Below, in pieces: positions 44,518-55,384 of a stretch of 64,000 bases of DNA. The DNA comes from Rhodoferax sp. (GTDB lineage Bacteria > Pseudomonadota > Gammaproteobacteria > Burkholderiales > Burkholderiaceae_C). The position numbers were made by a program, and so were the translations under genes. Numbering within the stretch: position 1 is the stretch's first letter; every line of letters begins with the position of its first letter. The notes beneath the pieces are model-generated. The model worked only from the letters and a program-made list of their open reading frames with translations, had not been told where the DNA came from and ran no database searches. The stretch covers positions 1 through 64,000 of the forward strand of contig JARWZT010000022.1 in assembly GCA_029866205.1 (NCBI GenBank), read 5' to 3'.

Positions 44518-46179
44518 TTACTTGAGTGCTTTGTAGCGCATGCGTTTGGGCTTGGCGCCCTCTTCGCCCAAGCGGCGCTTCTTGTCGGCCTCGTATTCCT
44601 GGTAATTGCCGTCAAAGAACACCCAGTGGCTGTCGCCCTCGCAAGCCAGGATATGGGTGGCGATACGGTCCAAAAACCAGCGGTCGTGGCTGATGACCAT
44701 CAGCGTGCCGGCAAACTCCAGCAGCGCGTCTTCCAGAGCGCGCAGAGTTTCCACGTCCAGGTCGTTGGACGGCTCGTCGAGCATCAGAACATTGCCACCG
44801 GCGATCAGGGTTTTGGCCAGGTGCAAGCGGCCGCGTTCACCGCCAGAGAGCGTGCCCACGCGCTTTTGCTGGTCTGCGCCGTTGAAGTTGAAGCGCCCGC
44901 AGTACGCGCGGCTGGCCATCTGGAACTTGCCCACGTTCAGGATGTCCAGTCCACCCGAGACGTCTTCCCAGACGGTTTTCTCGTTTGCCAGGTCATCGCG
45001 GTTCTGGTCGACAAAAGCCATCTTGACGGTTTGGCCGATTTTTACTTCGCCCGAATCGGGCTTTTCGCGCCCGGCAATCATCTTGAACAGCGTTGATTTA
45101 CCCGCGCCGTTGGGTCCGATGATGCCCACAATCGCGCCTGGCGGCACCTTGAAACTCAGGTCGTCAATCAGCACGCGGTCGCCAAAGGACTTGGTCACAT
45201 TGACAAACTCAATCACCTCCTGACCCAGGCGGTCCGCCACGGGGATAAAGATCTCGTTGGTCTCGTTGCGCTTTTGGTATTCAAAGTCGCTCAGTTCTTC
45301 AAAGCGGGCCAAACGGGCCTTGCTCTTGGCTTGGCGCGCCTTGGGGTTTTGGCGCGACCATTCCAGCTCTTTCTTCAGGGCTTTGGCGCGGGACTCTTCG
45401 CCCTTTTGCTCGGCCTCAAGGCGGGCCTGCTTCTGTTGCAGCCAGTCGGAATAATTTCCTTTGTACGGAATACCGGAGCCGCGGTCCATCTCCAGGATCC
45501 ACTCCGCGGCGTTGTCCAAGAAGTAGCGATCGTGGGTAATAGCCACCACCGTGCCGGGGTAGCGCTGCAAAAACTGCTCCAGCCAATCCACCGATTCGGC
45601 GTCCAAGTGGTTGGTCGGCTCGTCAAGCAGCAGCATGTCGGGCTTGGAGAGCAGCAACCGGCAGAGCGCCACACGGCGCTTTTCGCCTCCCGAGAGCACG
45701 CCAATATTGGCGTCCCAGGGTGGAAGCCGCAAAGCGTCCGCCGCAATTTCCAGCTGGTGTTCCGAATCGGTGCCGGCGGTGGCGATGATCGCTTCAAGCT
45801 CGGCCTGTTCGGCGGCCAGGGCATCAAAGTCAGCGTCTTCTTCGCCGTAGGCGGTGTACACCTCTTCAAGACGTGCCTTGGCGCTGAACACCTTGCCCAT
45901 ACCCGCCTCCACGCTTTCGCGCACGGTTTGGGTCGGGTCGAGTTGGGGTTCCTGGGGCAGGTAGCCGATGTTCAGGCCGGCCATGGGAATGGCCTCGCCC
46001 TCAATCTCCTTGTCCAGGCCGGCCATGATTTTCAGCAGGGTGGATTTGCCGGAGCCGTTGGTACCCAGCACGCCAATTTTGGCGCCAGGGAAGAAGCTGA
46101 GGGACACATCTTTCAGAATGTGGCGTTTCGGCGGCACGATCTTGCCGAGCCGGTTCATGGAAAAAACGTATTGGGCCAT
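44518..46179 (-). CDS. ettA: Energy-dependent translational throttle protein EttA (ABC-F)
   Basis: The 553-residue protein has two ABC ATPase domains and no membrane segments. First domain: GTNGSGKST at 39-47, LSGGEKRR and LLLDEPTNHLD. Second domain: GPNGAGKST, LSGGERGR and LMLDEPSNDLD. The interdomain linker (WSRQNPKARQAKSKARLARFEEL) and the start AQYVFSMNRLGKIVPPKR are EttA hallmarks. EttA binds the ribosomal E site and adjusts early elongation to the ATP/ADP ratio. It is convergent with an EamA transporter gene. Confidence 0.95.
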   Translation of the reverse strand: MAQYVFSMNRLGKIVPPKRHILKDVSLSFFPGAKIGVLGTNGSGKSTLLKIMAGLDKEIEGEAIPMAGLNIGYLPQEPQLDPTQTVRESVEAGMGKVFSAKARLEEVYTAYGEEDADFDALAAEQAELEAIIATAGTDSEHQLEIAADALRLPPWDANIGVLSGGEKRRVALCRLLLSKPDMLLLDEPTNHLDAESVDWLEQFLQRYPGTVVAITHDRYFLDNAAEWILEMDRGSGIPYKGNYSDWLQQKQARLEAEQKGEESRAKALKKELEWSRQNPKARQAKSKARLARFEELSDFEYQKRNETNEIFIPVADRLGQEVIEFVNVTKSFGDRVLIDDLSFKVPPGAIVGIIGPNGAGKSTLFKMIAGREKPDSGEVKIGQTVKMAFVDQNRDDLANEKTVWEDVSGGLDILNVGKFQMASRAYCGRFNFNGADQQKRVGTLSGGERGRLHLAKTLIAGGNVLMLDEPSNDLDVETLRALEDALLEFAGTLMVISHDRWFLDRIATHILACEGDSHWVFFDGNYQEYEADKKRRLGEEGAKPKRMRYKALK

Positions 46180-46400
46180 TGCGGTATCCGAGGGGAGTCA
46201 AAAAGGGAGAAGTCACTATTATCGTTTGCGCGTCGCCCCATCGCTTGCAGGCGCCCCAGAGCGGCGTTTTCGGGGTGGCGGCGCAACGTGCGACAATTGG
46301 CGCACTTGCGGAGTTTCAGTTGCCCGCAATGACAGCAACATGCTGGGGACAGCAACCAAAGCGGTTCGTCCCATTTTTGAACCTACCTGCCTATGACTGA

Positions 46401-46461
46401 CCTTTGGTAAACCGCCAAAGGACAGGCCGGTACGCAAGCACCCGCAAACCGGTGCCTCTTT
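46401..46461 (+). promoter_or_regulatory. Structured 5' leader of rhlE
   Basis: A perfect hairpin CCTTTGG-N7-CCAAAGG (46401-46421) is followed by a second stem, AGGC-CGGT with ACCG-GT-GCCT (46424-46457), ending four bases before the ATG. No ribosome-binding site is seen immediately before the start; the only AAGGA lies within the first stem. The whole 46180-46461 gap holds no gene. Confidence 0.5.
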
Positions 46462-48264
<1,803 letters not shown>

Positions 48265-48282
48265 ACGCTTTTGGTCAATACA

Positions 48283-48310
48283 AAAAAAGGGCTCTGCGGA
48301 GCCCTTTTTT
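48283..48310. terminator. Strong intrinsic terminator after rhlE
   Basis: AAAAAAGGGCTC and GAGCCCTTTTTT pair perfectly over 12 bases around a TGCG loop. It works in both directions and ends rhlE and the convergent cupin gene. Confidence 0.92.
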
Positions 48311-48692
48311 ATGCCCGCAAAAACAGCGTTACCAAGGGATCGGGGCCCACTTGGCGGCTCCAATGGCCGTGCACCGCCGCATCGAAGGTGGCACCAACGG
48401 GTAGCACGTCCGCGCTGAAAAAGTGTTCGCCCGGACCAAACACGCGCGACACGCCGCCTTGGATACCGATTTCCATCTGCCCGCCCAAGATAAAAACCCA
48501 TTGCGGCGCGCCGGTGCAATGAAAGCTGCTGCGAAACCCCACCGGGCTGGTGCGCAACTGGTAGCCGCCGCTGGCAAACAATGCGGACAACTGGGTCTGG
48601 GGCGTGCCCTGGTCTAGCGCCACGGATTCTTCTTTGAAGCGGGCGCGGCCGTCCACGTCGGTGAATAAAACGGTTTTGGTGAAATGGGTCAT
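48309..48692 (-). CDS. Cupin domain protein
   Basis: The 127-residue protein has a small beta-barrel pattern: FRSSFHCTGAPQWVFILGGQMEIG, then FGPGEHFFSADVLPVGATF. These correspond to cupin motifs 1 and 2, but the classical metal ligands are reduced (one histidine in FHCTG, GEHFF in motif 2). It may be a binding rather than catalytic cupin. I chose the ATG at 48692 (MTHFTKTVLFTD); a longer frame upstream has no conserved residues. It is divergent from gloA across 120 bases. Confidence 0.75.
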   Translation of the reverse strand: MTHFTKTVLFTDVDGRARFKEESVALDQGTPQTQLSALFASGGYQLRTSPVGFRSSFHCTGAPQWVFILGGQMEIGIQGGVSRVFGPGEHFFSADVLPVGATFDAAVHGHWSRQVGPDPLVTLFLRA

Positions 48693-48812
48693 GGGGGCTC
48701 CGGGCGGCATCAATATTGCAATAAAGGCGGCCATTGTGCTTGACGCGACGCTGTCGCCAAGGCGCCCCCCACCCCGCCCATGGACACCCCCGGCCTGCGC
48801 GACAATGGCGCC

Positions 48813-49205
48813 ATGAAAATCCTCCACACCATGCTGCGCGTTGGAAACCTCCAGCGCTCCATTGATTTCTATACCCAGGTCATCGGCATGAAGCTGCTGC
48901 GCACCTCGGACAACCCCGAATACAAGTACACGCTGGCCTTTGTCGGTTTTGGCAGCAACCCCGACCACGCCGAGTTAGAGCTCACCTACAACTGGGGCGT
49001 GGAGAGCTACGACATGGGCAGCGCCTACGGCCACATCGCCCTGGGCATGACCGACATTTACGCGGCCTGCGAGCGCATCAAGGCCGCTGGCGGCAACGTC
49101 ACACGTGAACCCGGCCCGGTCAAGGGCGGCACCACGCAAATCGCCTTTGTGACCGACCCCGACGGCTACAAGATCGAGTTGATCCAGCGCCTGGGCGCCG
49201 AATAA
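48813..49205 (+). CDS. gloA: Lactoylglutathione lyase (glyoxalase I)
   Basis: The 130-residue protein begins [20 protein letters not shown] and has metal ligands in the usual places: His5, Glu in [10 protein letters not shown], His in YGHIALG and Glu in YKIELIQR. It isomerises the methylglyoxal-glutathione adduct to lactoylglutathione and is the short Ni-type of E. coli. The ATG at 48813 fits the family start; an upstream in-frame ATG adds eleven unlike residues. An EamA transporter gene follows after three bases, so the two may be co-transcribed. Confidence 0.95.
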   Translation: MKILHTMLRVGNLQRSIDFYTQVIGMKLLRTSDNPEYKYTLAFVGFGSNPDHAELELTYNWGVESYDMGSAYGHIALGMTDIYAACERIKAAGGNVTREPGPVKGGTTQIAFVTDPDGYKIELIQRLGAE

Positions 49206-49208
49206 GCG

Positions 49209-50099
49209 ATGAGCACCCGTTCGCTTGACGTGCGCGGCGCGTGGCTGGTCTTTGGGTCGGCCACGGCCTGGAGCTTTGGCGGCGCCATCGCGCGTTTTTT
49301 GACGGTACAAGACAGCTGGGCCGTGGTGTTTTGGCGCTCGGTGTTCGCCGCCAGTTTTTTGCTGGGCTTCATGCTGTGGCAAAACGGTCGCAAAGCCACG
49401 GTGGCGCTGTTTCTGGCCATGAGCTGGCCGGGCGTAGGGGTGGCGGCGTGTTTTGCGCTGGCGTCCACCTGCTTTGTGGTGGCGCTGGCTTACACCACCG
49501 TGGCCAACGTGCTGCTGCTGCAAGCCGGCGTGCCGCTGATTGCCGCGCTGATGGCCTTTTTGTTCTTTCGCGAGCACATACCGCGCGCCACCTGGATTGC
49601 CATTGCCGCCGTGATTTCTGGCGTGGCCGTGATGGTGTCGGAGTCGTTTGGCGGCAATGTATCGCCGATCGGAGACGGCTTGGCGCTGCTGATTGCGCTG
49701 GCCTTTGCTACCGCCACCGTCATCACCCGCCGCCATGCGCACGTGGCCATGATGCCCGCGGTGTGTTTGGGCACCTTCATTGCAGCCTGCGTGTCGGCCA
49801 ATATGGTGAGCGGCTTTGCCGTCAGCCCGACGGACGGGGCTCTGCTGTTTGCGTTCGGCGCATTGAATCTGGGCTTGGGGTTGGCACTCTTTGCCACCGG
49901 TGCGCGGCTGCTCCCCTCAGCGATTGCAGCGCTGATCGGCATTGCCGAGCCGGTGCTGGGTCCGGTGTGGGTCTGGCTGATTCACAACGAAATTCCGAGC
50001 CAGCGCACTGTGCTGGGCGGCGCCATGGTGTTTATGGCGTTGCTCGCGCACATTGTGTGGCAGCTGCGACAGCCGACTGTCGAAGTCGCTTCAGAGTAA
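49209..50099 (+). CDS. EamA/DMT family transporter
   Basis: The 296-residue protein is a second ten-helix EamA permease. It starts RGAWLVFGSATAWSFGGAIARFL and ends with the block GIAEPVLGPVWVWLIHNEIPSQRTVLGGAMVF, which is characteristic of the family. It is unlike the EamA protein at 43.5 kb in sequence. It follows gloA by three bases. An inverted repeat AACCGC/GCGGTT at 50138-50160, between this gene and the convergent DUF3138 gene, may act as a weak terminator. Confidence 0.88.
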   Translation: MSTRSLDVRGAWLVFGSATAWSFGGAIARFLTVQDSWAVVFWRSVFAASFLLGFMLWQNGRKATVALFLAMSWPGVGVAACFALASTCFVVALAYTTVANVLLLQAGVPLIAALMAFLFFREHIPRATWIAIAAVISGVAVMVSESFGGNVSPIGDGLALLIALAFATATVITRRHAHVAMMPAVCLGTFIAACVSANMVSGFAVSPTDGALLFAFGALNLGLGLALFATGARLLPSAIAALIGIAEPVLGPVWVWLIHNEIPSQRTVLGGAMVFMALLAHIVWQLRQPTVEVASE

Positions 50100-50165
50100 G
50101 CGATAGGGATCCATCTGGCGTCATCACGCCGCAGCCAAACCGCAAGGGTGGGCGGCGGTTGTCGT

Positions 50166-51512
50166 TTAGAAGGACAACACCAGAGAGGTACCCCAAGAAG
50201 TCTTCGTCTTGGAGTACGTAGTCGTATCCCCATCGGTTACCTCAAAGTTGTAGCCGCTGGACTGATCCAGCCGGTACTCGGTTTTCCACTGGGTGTTGGC
50301 ATTGATTTGGTAGTTCGTGCCCAAAGTCAACCGGGTGAGATTGGCCCCTGTAGTGGCGTACCCAAGGTCGTCAACCGCAAACTCACCTGCGGCATTTCGC
50401 TCTGGCCCCAACCCATTCAACAGAGCTCCGCCGTTGTCATAGTAGGTGCCACCACCATTGGCACTGTTTTGAATAAAGTCTGCGCGCGCCATCAATTGCA
50501 GTCGCGGAACAATTTTGTAGCTCACAAAGCCAGAAACGCCCGTCCATTGCGCTTTGCCACCGTTGGCCGCTGCTCGGAGCATATCCCCAACGGTAATCTG
50601 ACCGTTGTATTGCCAATCGCCTCGGGTATAACCTGCGTCCAGCGCCATGATATTGAAGGAGCGGTTATTGGAACCATGCAACCCGGACAGCCCAAAGTAG
50701 GTTGCATCATTGGGGTAATAGTCCATCCGGTACGCCACCGCCAAGGTTGACCCGTTTGAGGCAGCGCCGGAGAATGGCTCTTCCGACACAGGATCCGTTC
50801 CAAAGGTGATGGATTTGTCGTCGCTACCCTTGTCAACATTCCCCACCAACCACTTCAGCGCCACCTTGCCACCATTCAAGACGTGCGACATTCCGACGCC
50901 GGTGTAGGCCGTTGCACCCGCCAGGTCATAGAGAGCGTTGTGGGTGATCAACTGATTACCCAAGGTCGACGTCGCGTTGGGGAATACATACTCATACCCC
51001 TGAAAGTCAGGGATTAGACCGGCAATGATCCGGTTTTCTTTGTTCAGGGGAATCGACAATGAGGCCTCATGCACAAAGGGATCCCCACCGGGCATCAGCC
51101 GAAGCGTCCAATCAATACCTTCGCCGTCTTGGGACTCCTTGGTCAGTTGAATCATCCCCACCTCGCCTACGCCATACCCGGCCGATGCGCCGAAATCATG
51201 CTTTTTGTCTACATCGTTGTACTTGTAAGCCGCCTCAATCACCCCATTGATCTTCATTCCCGAAAAGCCGGAGGCTTCGGCGGTGTTTTCCGACAGGTCC
51301 AATTTTTGTTCCAAGCGGTTGACCTGCTGCGACAGGGGCGAGCCGTCCCCGGTGGCCGCACTCAGCACGTCCAGTTTATCCTGCAGCAATTTGAGCTGAG
51401 CCTTGAGCGCGTCAATTTCTTTGCGGGTATCGGCGCTGGTTTGGGCAAACGCGCTGGCCACAGGAAATAGGCTCGCAATAGCCATGACACACAATTTTTT
51501 CTGAAAGCGCAT
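50166..51512 (-). CDS. DUF3138 family outer-membrane beta-barrel protein
   Basis: The 448-residue protein has a signal peptide ending SAFAQ, a short coiled coil (EIDALKAQLKLLQDKLDVLSA), then a beta-rich region ending in aromatic VLSF, the usual outer-membrane insertion signal. The blocks RIIAGLIPDFQGYEYVFPN, THNALYDLAGATAYTGVGM and NGGGTYYDNGGALLNGLGPE match DUF3138, a porin-like family common in Burkholderiales. It probably forms the outer-membrane pore for a nearby solute. It is divergent from the PotF-like gene and preceded by an AGGAGAGA box. Confidence 0.82.
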   Translation of the reverse strand: MRFQKKLCVMAIASLFPVASAFAQTSADTRKEIDALKAQLKLLQDKLDVLSAATGDGSPLSQQVNRLEQKLDLSENTAEASGFSGMKINGVIEAAYKYNDVDKKHDFGASAGYGVGEVGMIQLTKESQDGEGIDWTLRLMPGGDPFVHEASLSIPLNKENRIIAGLIPDFQGYEYVFPNATSTLGNQLITHNALYDLAGATAYTGVGMSHVLNGGKVALKWLVGNVDKGSDDKSITFGTDPVSEEPFSGAASNGSTLAVAYRMDYYPNDATYFGLSGLHGSNNRSFNIMALDAGYTRGDWQYNGQITVGDMLRAAANGGKAQWTGVSGFVSYKIVPRLQLMARADFIQNSANGGGTYYDNGGALLNGLGPERNAAGEFAVDDLGYATTGANLTRLTLGTNYQINANTQWKTEYRLDQSSGYNFEVTDGDTTTYSKTKTSWGTSLVLSF

Positions 51513-51897
51513 ATCTCTCTCCTGTAGGTTAATCACACAATTCGGGGCTGCCGGCGAGCCCAACCCTTATAAGATCGCAAAAACCCTGATTCACGCGTCA
51601 CTTAGACCGAACGCGAAGACCCTGGGACATGCGCCAAAAGTAGCATGCACGATACCACGCCAAGGCTTGGCAGTGCAGATCTCCAACGGCCCAAAGCGCA
51701 CATTTTTCACCCGGGAAAACCCTTGGCTTCCCAAGGAAAAATGAGGCGCCAACGACCCGGTGCAAACCCCTAGGCCTTATTGAACGAATCGCTATTAGTA
51801 TGGTAATTTGGAGCCCTCGGGCCCCAGTCCGTAGTGGTTGTACGCGGGCGGTGTAAACGATTTCCCGGGGCGAGCAAATACTTTCCAGAAAGGTTTC
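51513..51897. promoter_or_regulatory. Divergent control region of the DUF3138 and potF-like genes
   Basis: This 385-base gap contains no gene. For the DUF3138 gene I see GTGAAT (51589-51594) and TATAAG (51566-51571) on the minus strand, 17 bases apart. For the potF-like gene TTGAAC (51780-51785) is followed after 17 bases by a weak GTAATT. An inverted repeat CCTTGG-CTTC-CCAAGG at 51721-51736 is a possible operator. Confidence 0.5.
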
Positions 51898-53001
51898 ATG
51901 ATGGCCAAGTCTGTTTTTCCGCGGATCGTGCGATGGCTGGGTACCGGCTTGCTGTTAGCGGCCACCAGCATGGGCCACGCGCAGGGGACGCTCAAGGTGC
52001 TGAACTGGTCCGAATACATTGGCCCCGAAGTCGTCGCCAAGTTTGAGAAGGCCACCGGCATCAAGGTGATCTACAGCATTTTGGACAGCGACGACACCTT
52101 GCAGGCCAAGCTACTCAGCGGAAACAGCGGCTACGACGTGGTCTATCCGAGTTCAAACTACATGGCAAAGCAAATCAAGGCCGGGGTTTACGAGCCGATT
52201 GATTGGACCAAGATTCCCAACAAACAATACCTCGACCCCATGGTCATGGGCCACACCGCCAAGAACGACCCGGGCAACAAATACGGCGTGCCCTACGTCT
52301 GGGGCAGCGAAGGTCTGATCGTTAACGTGACCAAGGCCAAACAAGCTTGGGGCGGGGAACTTCCACCCCTGAGCTTTGACCTTTTGTTCAATCCAGAAAA
52401 TGCCAAGCGCCTGCAAAAGTGCGGCATTGCCTTGATCGACCAGCCCAGCGAGGCCAGCACGATGTTGGCCTATATGGGCCGTGACCCCAACAGCCCCAAG
52501 ATGTCGGACACCGAAGACGCGTTCAAGGAACTTGCCAAAATTCGGCCTTATGTCAAGATGTTCTCTAACAATGTGATCTTGGACTTTTCGACCGGGGACA
52601 TTTGCATTTCCACGGGCTGGTCTGGGGACTACAACGTCATGAAACGACGCGCCAAGGCCGCAGGCAAAGACTACGACATCCGCTACGCGACGCCCAAAGG
52701 CGCGACCGGCCTGTGGTTCACGTTGATGGGAATACCCAAAGACTCCAACAACAAGGAGGCCGCGCACAAATGGATCAATTTCTTGCTCAGCCCCGAAATT
52801 GCCGCTGAAATCAACAATGAAATCACCTATACCACCGCGGTGTTGGCGGCACGGCCGATGATCAAGCCAGAGTTGTTGAACGACCCCTTTCTGTTTCCCA
52901 CTGAGGCTCAAATGGCGGAGTATTTCACCTTCAAGCCCCAAGAGACCGATCTGCTGCGTGCCACCAACAAGCTGTGGCTGCGCTACAAATCTGGCCGGTA
53001 G
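51898..53001 (+). CDS. PotF-like periplasmic polyamine-type binding protein, altered ligand residues
   Basis: The 367-residue protein has a signal peptide ending MGHAQ, then LKVLNWSEYIGPEVVAKFEKATGIKV, the PotF/SpuD opening. Compared from memory with E. coli PotF, several ligand residues are kept (the serine in YPSSNY, the Asp in GWSGDYN and a tyrosine in NEITYTT). The aspartate of NWSDY is Glu here, and the later aspartate of the FFD motif is Thr (LWFTLMG). These acidic positions hold the amine groups, so specificity may differ from putrescine. Tandem ATGs at 51898 and 51901 follow GAAAGG. It is convergent with the aminotransferase gene rather than joined to its permease genes. Confidence 0.88.
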   Translation: MMAKSVFPRIVRWLGTGLLLAATSMGHAQGTLKVLNWSEYIGPEVVAKFEKATGIKVIYSILDSDDTLQAKLLSGNSGYDVVYPSSNYMAKQIKAGVYEPIDWTKIPNKQYLDPMVMGHTAKNDPGNKYGVPYVWGSEGLIVNVTKAKQAWGGELPPLSFDLLFNPENAKRLQKCGIALIDQPSEASTMLAYMGRDPNSPKMSDTEDAFKELAKIRPYVKMFSNNVILDFSTGDICISTGWSGDYNVMKRRAKAAGKDYDIRYATPKGATGLWFTLMGIPKDSNNKEAAHKWINFLLSPEIAAEINNEITYTTAVLAARPMIKPELLNDPFLFPTEAQMAEYFTFKPQETDLLRATNKLWLRYKSGR

Positions 53002-53026
53002 CAGCGGGGTTTTCTTGGATCGGAGG

Positions 53027-53047
53027 GGGGCCGCACCAGCGGGCCCC
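53027..53047. terminator. GC-rich hairpin between convergent potF-like and aminotransferase genes
   Basis: GGGGCC and GGCCCC pair across a 9-base loop in the short gap between the two stops. There is no T-run, so only weak termination is expected. Confidence 0.35.
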
Positions 53048-53054
53048 GTCGCAT

Positions 53055-54464
53055 TCAGGCTACGGTGTAGCCCAGTTCCACTTCAATGTCGCGCGTGGTG
53101 CGGAGAATGCCCTCGCGCATGATGTCGAACATCTCATCGATCTGGGCGCGGGTAATGATAAGTGGCGGTGAAAAAACGCACTGGTTCACGATCGGGCGCA
53201 GCATCAGGCCCAAGTCCTGGCAATGACGGTCGATCCGGGCACCGAGGTCCACGTCAATCGCCAATAACGCTTCGGGGGACAGACCGCTGTGCTCCACGCC
53301 CCGAACGGTGCACTCCACGCAACCGAGCAGGCCGATGCCCCGGGTGTCAAATACCAAGGGGATGTCGCGCAACGAGCGCAGGCGCTCCTGGAAATGAGGG
53401 GCCAACGCCCGCACATTGCCCAGCAGGTCTTCGCGCTCGATGATCTCGATGTTCTTGAGGGCGGCTACGCTGCACACCGGATGCCCGGAGTTGGTATAGC
53501 CATGAGCGAACGAGCCGCCGCGCGCCTTGTCGCCGCTCACCTGGTCGAATATGCGGTCCGAAACCAAGCACGCGCCCAAGGGTAAATAGCCCGAGGTGAT
53601 GCCCTTGGCACAGGTCACCATGTCGGGCTCCACACCAAAAACCTCTTTGCTGGCGAACCAGTGCCCCAGCCGACCAAAGGCGGTCACCACCTCGTCGGCA
53701 ATAAACAAGACGTCGTGCTTGCGGCAGACCTCCCAGGCGCGCTTGTAATAGCCGTCCGGCGCCACGATGACACCACCCGAGGCCTGGACCGGCTCCGCAA
53801 TGAACGCCCCAACCTTGTCCGCCCCAATTTCAAGAATTTTGGCCTCAAGTTCGGCAATACGTGCATCGCAAAAAGTAGCAATATCCATGTCGGCTGGGCG
53901 GCGCTTGGGGTTCACACTGGACAGCAAATGCACCTGGGCCATGGTGCTGTCCAGGTAGCTTTTGTCGCGGTCCTTGCCGGCCACCATGCCCGTCAGGTAG
54001 CTGCTGCCGTGGTAGGCATCCGCGCGGGAAATGAGGTGTTTTTTTCCAGGGCGGCCCAGCACATTGTTGTAGTAGTGCACAAACCGCAGCGCGGTTTCAA
54101 CCGCCGTGGTTCCGCCGGTCGTGAAAAAAACATGGTTCATGGCGCCCGGCGCCATATGTGCAAGCCGTGCGGCCAATTCAGCGGGAGGGCCCGCGCTGAG
54201 TGCAAACGGATTGACGTAGCTGAGCTTGACCGCTTGCGCCCCTATCGCATCGGCCATTTCCTGGCGGCCATAGCCGATCTGGGTGCACCACATGCCGGCG
54301 GGACCATCGATCATGCGCGCGCCGGTGTCGTCGTGCACGTAAATACCCTCGGCGTGGGCGATGACGGTGCGCTGCGCCGCATGCGCTGTGGGCATGTACT
54401 CCCAAGGGTGCATCCAAAAGGGCTGTGGATCGGCGCCGCTTGCGGCTTGCTGGGGGGGGCTCAT
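53055..54464 (-). CDS. Class III (omega) aminotransferase, putrescine/beta-alanine-pyruvate type
   Basis: The 469-residue PLP enzyme has the class III pattern: FFTTGGTTAVETALRF, DAYHGSSYLTG, IADEVVTAFGR with Asp257, and CAKGITSGYLPLGA with the probable PLP lysine Lys287. It resembles SpuC-like putrescine- or other diamine-pyruvate aminotransferases, but TTGGTTAVE in place of the more common GS-S/A-N-D pattern shows some divergence. It should convert an amine to an aldehyde. The gene sits 45 bases downstream of a polyamine-type permease gene in the same direction and leads to the end of this transcript. Confidence 0.88.
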   Translation of the reverse strand: MSPPQQAASGADPQPFWMHPWEYMPTAHAAQRTVIAHAEGIYVHDDTGARMIDGPAGMWCTQIGYGRQEMADAIGAQAVKLSYVNPFALSAGPPAELAARLAHMAPGAMNHVFFTTGGTTAVETALRFVHYYNNVLGRPGKKHLISRADAYHGSSYLTGMVAGKDRDKSYLDSTMAQVHLLSSVNPKRRPADMDIATFCDARIAELEAKILEIGADKVGAFIAEPVQASGGVIVAPDGYYKRAWEVCRKHDVLFIADEVVTAFGRLGHWFASKEVFGVEPDMVTCAKGITSGYLPLGACLVSDRIFDQVSGDKARGGSFAHGYTNSGHPVCSVAALKNIEIIEREDLLGNVRALAPHFQERLRSLRDIPLVFDTRGIGLLGCVECTVRGVEHSGLSPEALLAIDVDLGARIDRHCQDLGLMLRPIVNQCVFSPPLIITRAQIDEMFDIMREGILRTTRDIEVELGYTVA

Positions 54465-54508
54465 GGTGGCTTCCTCATTCTGGGAATGGATCGAAATAAA
54501 GGGAAAGG

Positions 54509-55384
54509 TCAGGCGGGAGGCGCGTGCGCGAGGCGGCCCTCGCTGCTGTTACTGAGTACGGCCATGCGCAGGTAGCGGGCCTGGCGCTGTTCGCGCTTCA
54601 TCATGTAATAACTATTGACCACCACGCCAAAGCTGACCACCGCAATGATCAGGGTGCCAATGGCGTTGATTTCGGGGTTGAGCCCCAAGCGCATGCGCGA
54701 CAGCAGTACCAAGGGCAAGGTCGTGGTCTCAGGCCCCGACAAAAAGGCGGACATGATTACGTCGTCCAGCGAAATCGTCAGCGACAGGACCCAACCCGCC
54801 ACCAAGGAGGGCGCAATCAGCGGCAGGGTGATATCAAAAAACACCCGCAGCGGTGGCGCCCCGAGGTCGCGGGCGGCTTCGGCCAGCGACTTGTCCATGG
54901 CCGACAGGCGTGCTTGCACGGTAATGGCGACATAAGACACGCAGAGCATGGTGTGGCCAATCCACATGGTCGCCATGCCGCGCCCCTGCGGCCAACCCAG
55001 CGTTTGCTCAAGCGACACAAACAGCAGCAATAAGGAGATGCCCGAGATCACCTCCGGCAGCACCAGGGGCGCGTTCACCATGGCGGCGAACAGCGTGCTC
55101 CCCCGAAACCTTTGGTAGTTGGCCAATACGTAGCCAATCCACGCGCCAATAAAGACCGAACTGCAGGCCGTGGCCAGCGCCAACTCCAGGCTGGTGCGGC
55201 AGGCGTCCAAGATCTCGGTATCGTCCAAGAGCTTGAAATACCACTTCAACGAAAAATGTGTCCACTGGCTCGCAATTACGGACTCGTTGAAGGAATACAC
55301 GACCACGCTGAGAATGGGCAAGTAAAAAAACAGGAACACCAGCGCCAAAAAGCCGCTGCCCAGGTGGCGCCCGATGTTTTTCAT
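54509..55384 (-). CDS. potI: ABC transporter permease, PotI/PotC type
   Basis: The 291-residue membrane protein starts MKNIGRHLGSGFLALVFLFFYLPILSVVVYSFN. It has six predicted helices and the EAA loop DKSLAEAARDLGAPPLRVFFDITLPLIAPSL. The block ISLDDVIMSAFLSGPETTTLPLVLLSRMRLGLNPEINA is diagnostic of spermidine/putrescine permeases. The ATG at 55384 overlaps the previous stop as ATGA, so it is coupled to the PotH-like gene. Confidence 0.92.
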   Translation of the reverse strand: MKNIGRHLGSGFLALVFLFFYLPILSVVVYSFNESVIASQWTHFSLKWYFKLLDDTEILDACRTSLELALATACSSVFIGAWIGYVLANYQRFRGSTLFAAMVNAPLVLPEVISGISLLLLFVSLEQTLGWPQGRGMATMWIGHTMLCVSYVAITVQARLSAMDKSLAEAARDLGAPPLRVFFDITLPLIAPSLVAGWVLSLTISLDDVIMSAFLSGPETTTLPLVLLSRMRLGLNPEINAIGTLIIAVVSFGVVVNSYYMMKREQRQARYLRMAVLSNSSEGRLAHAPPA

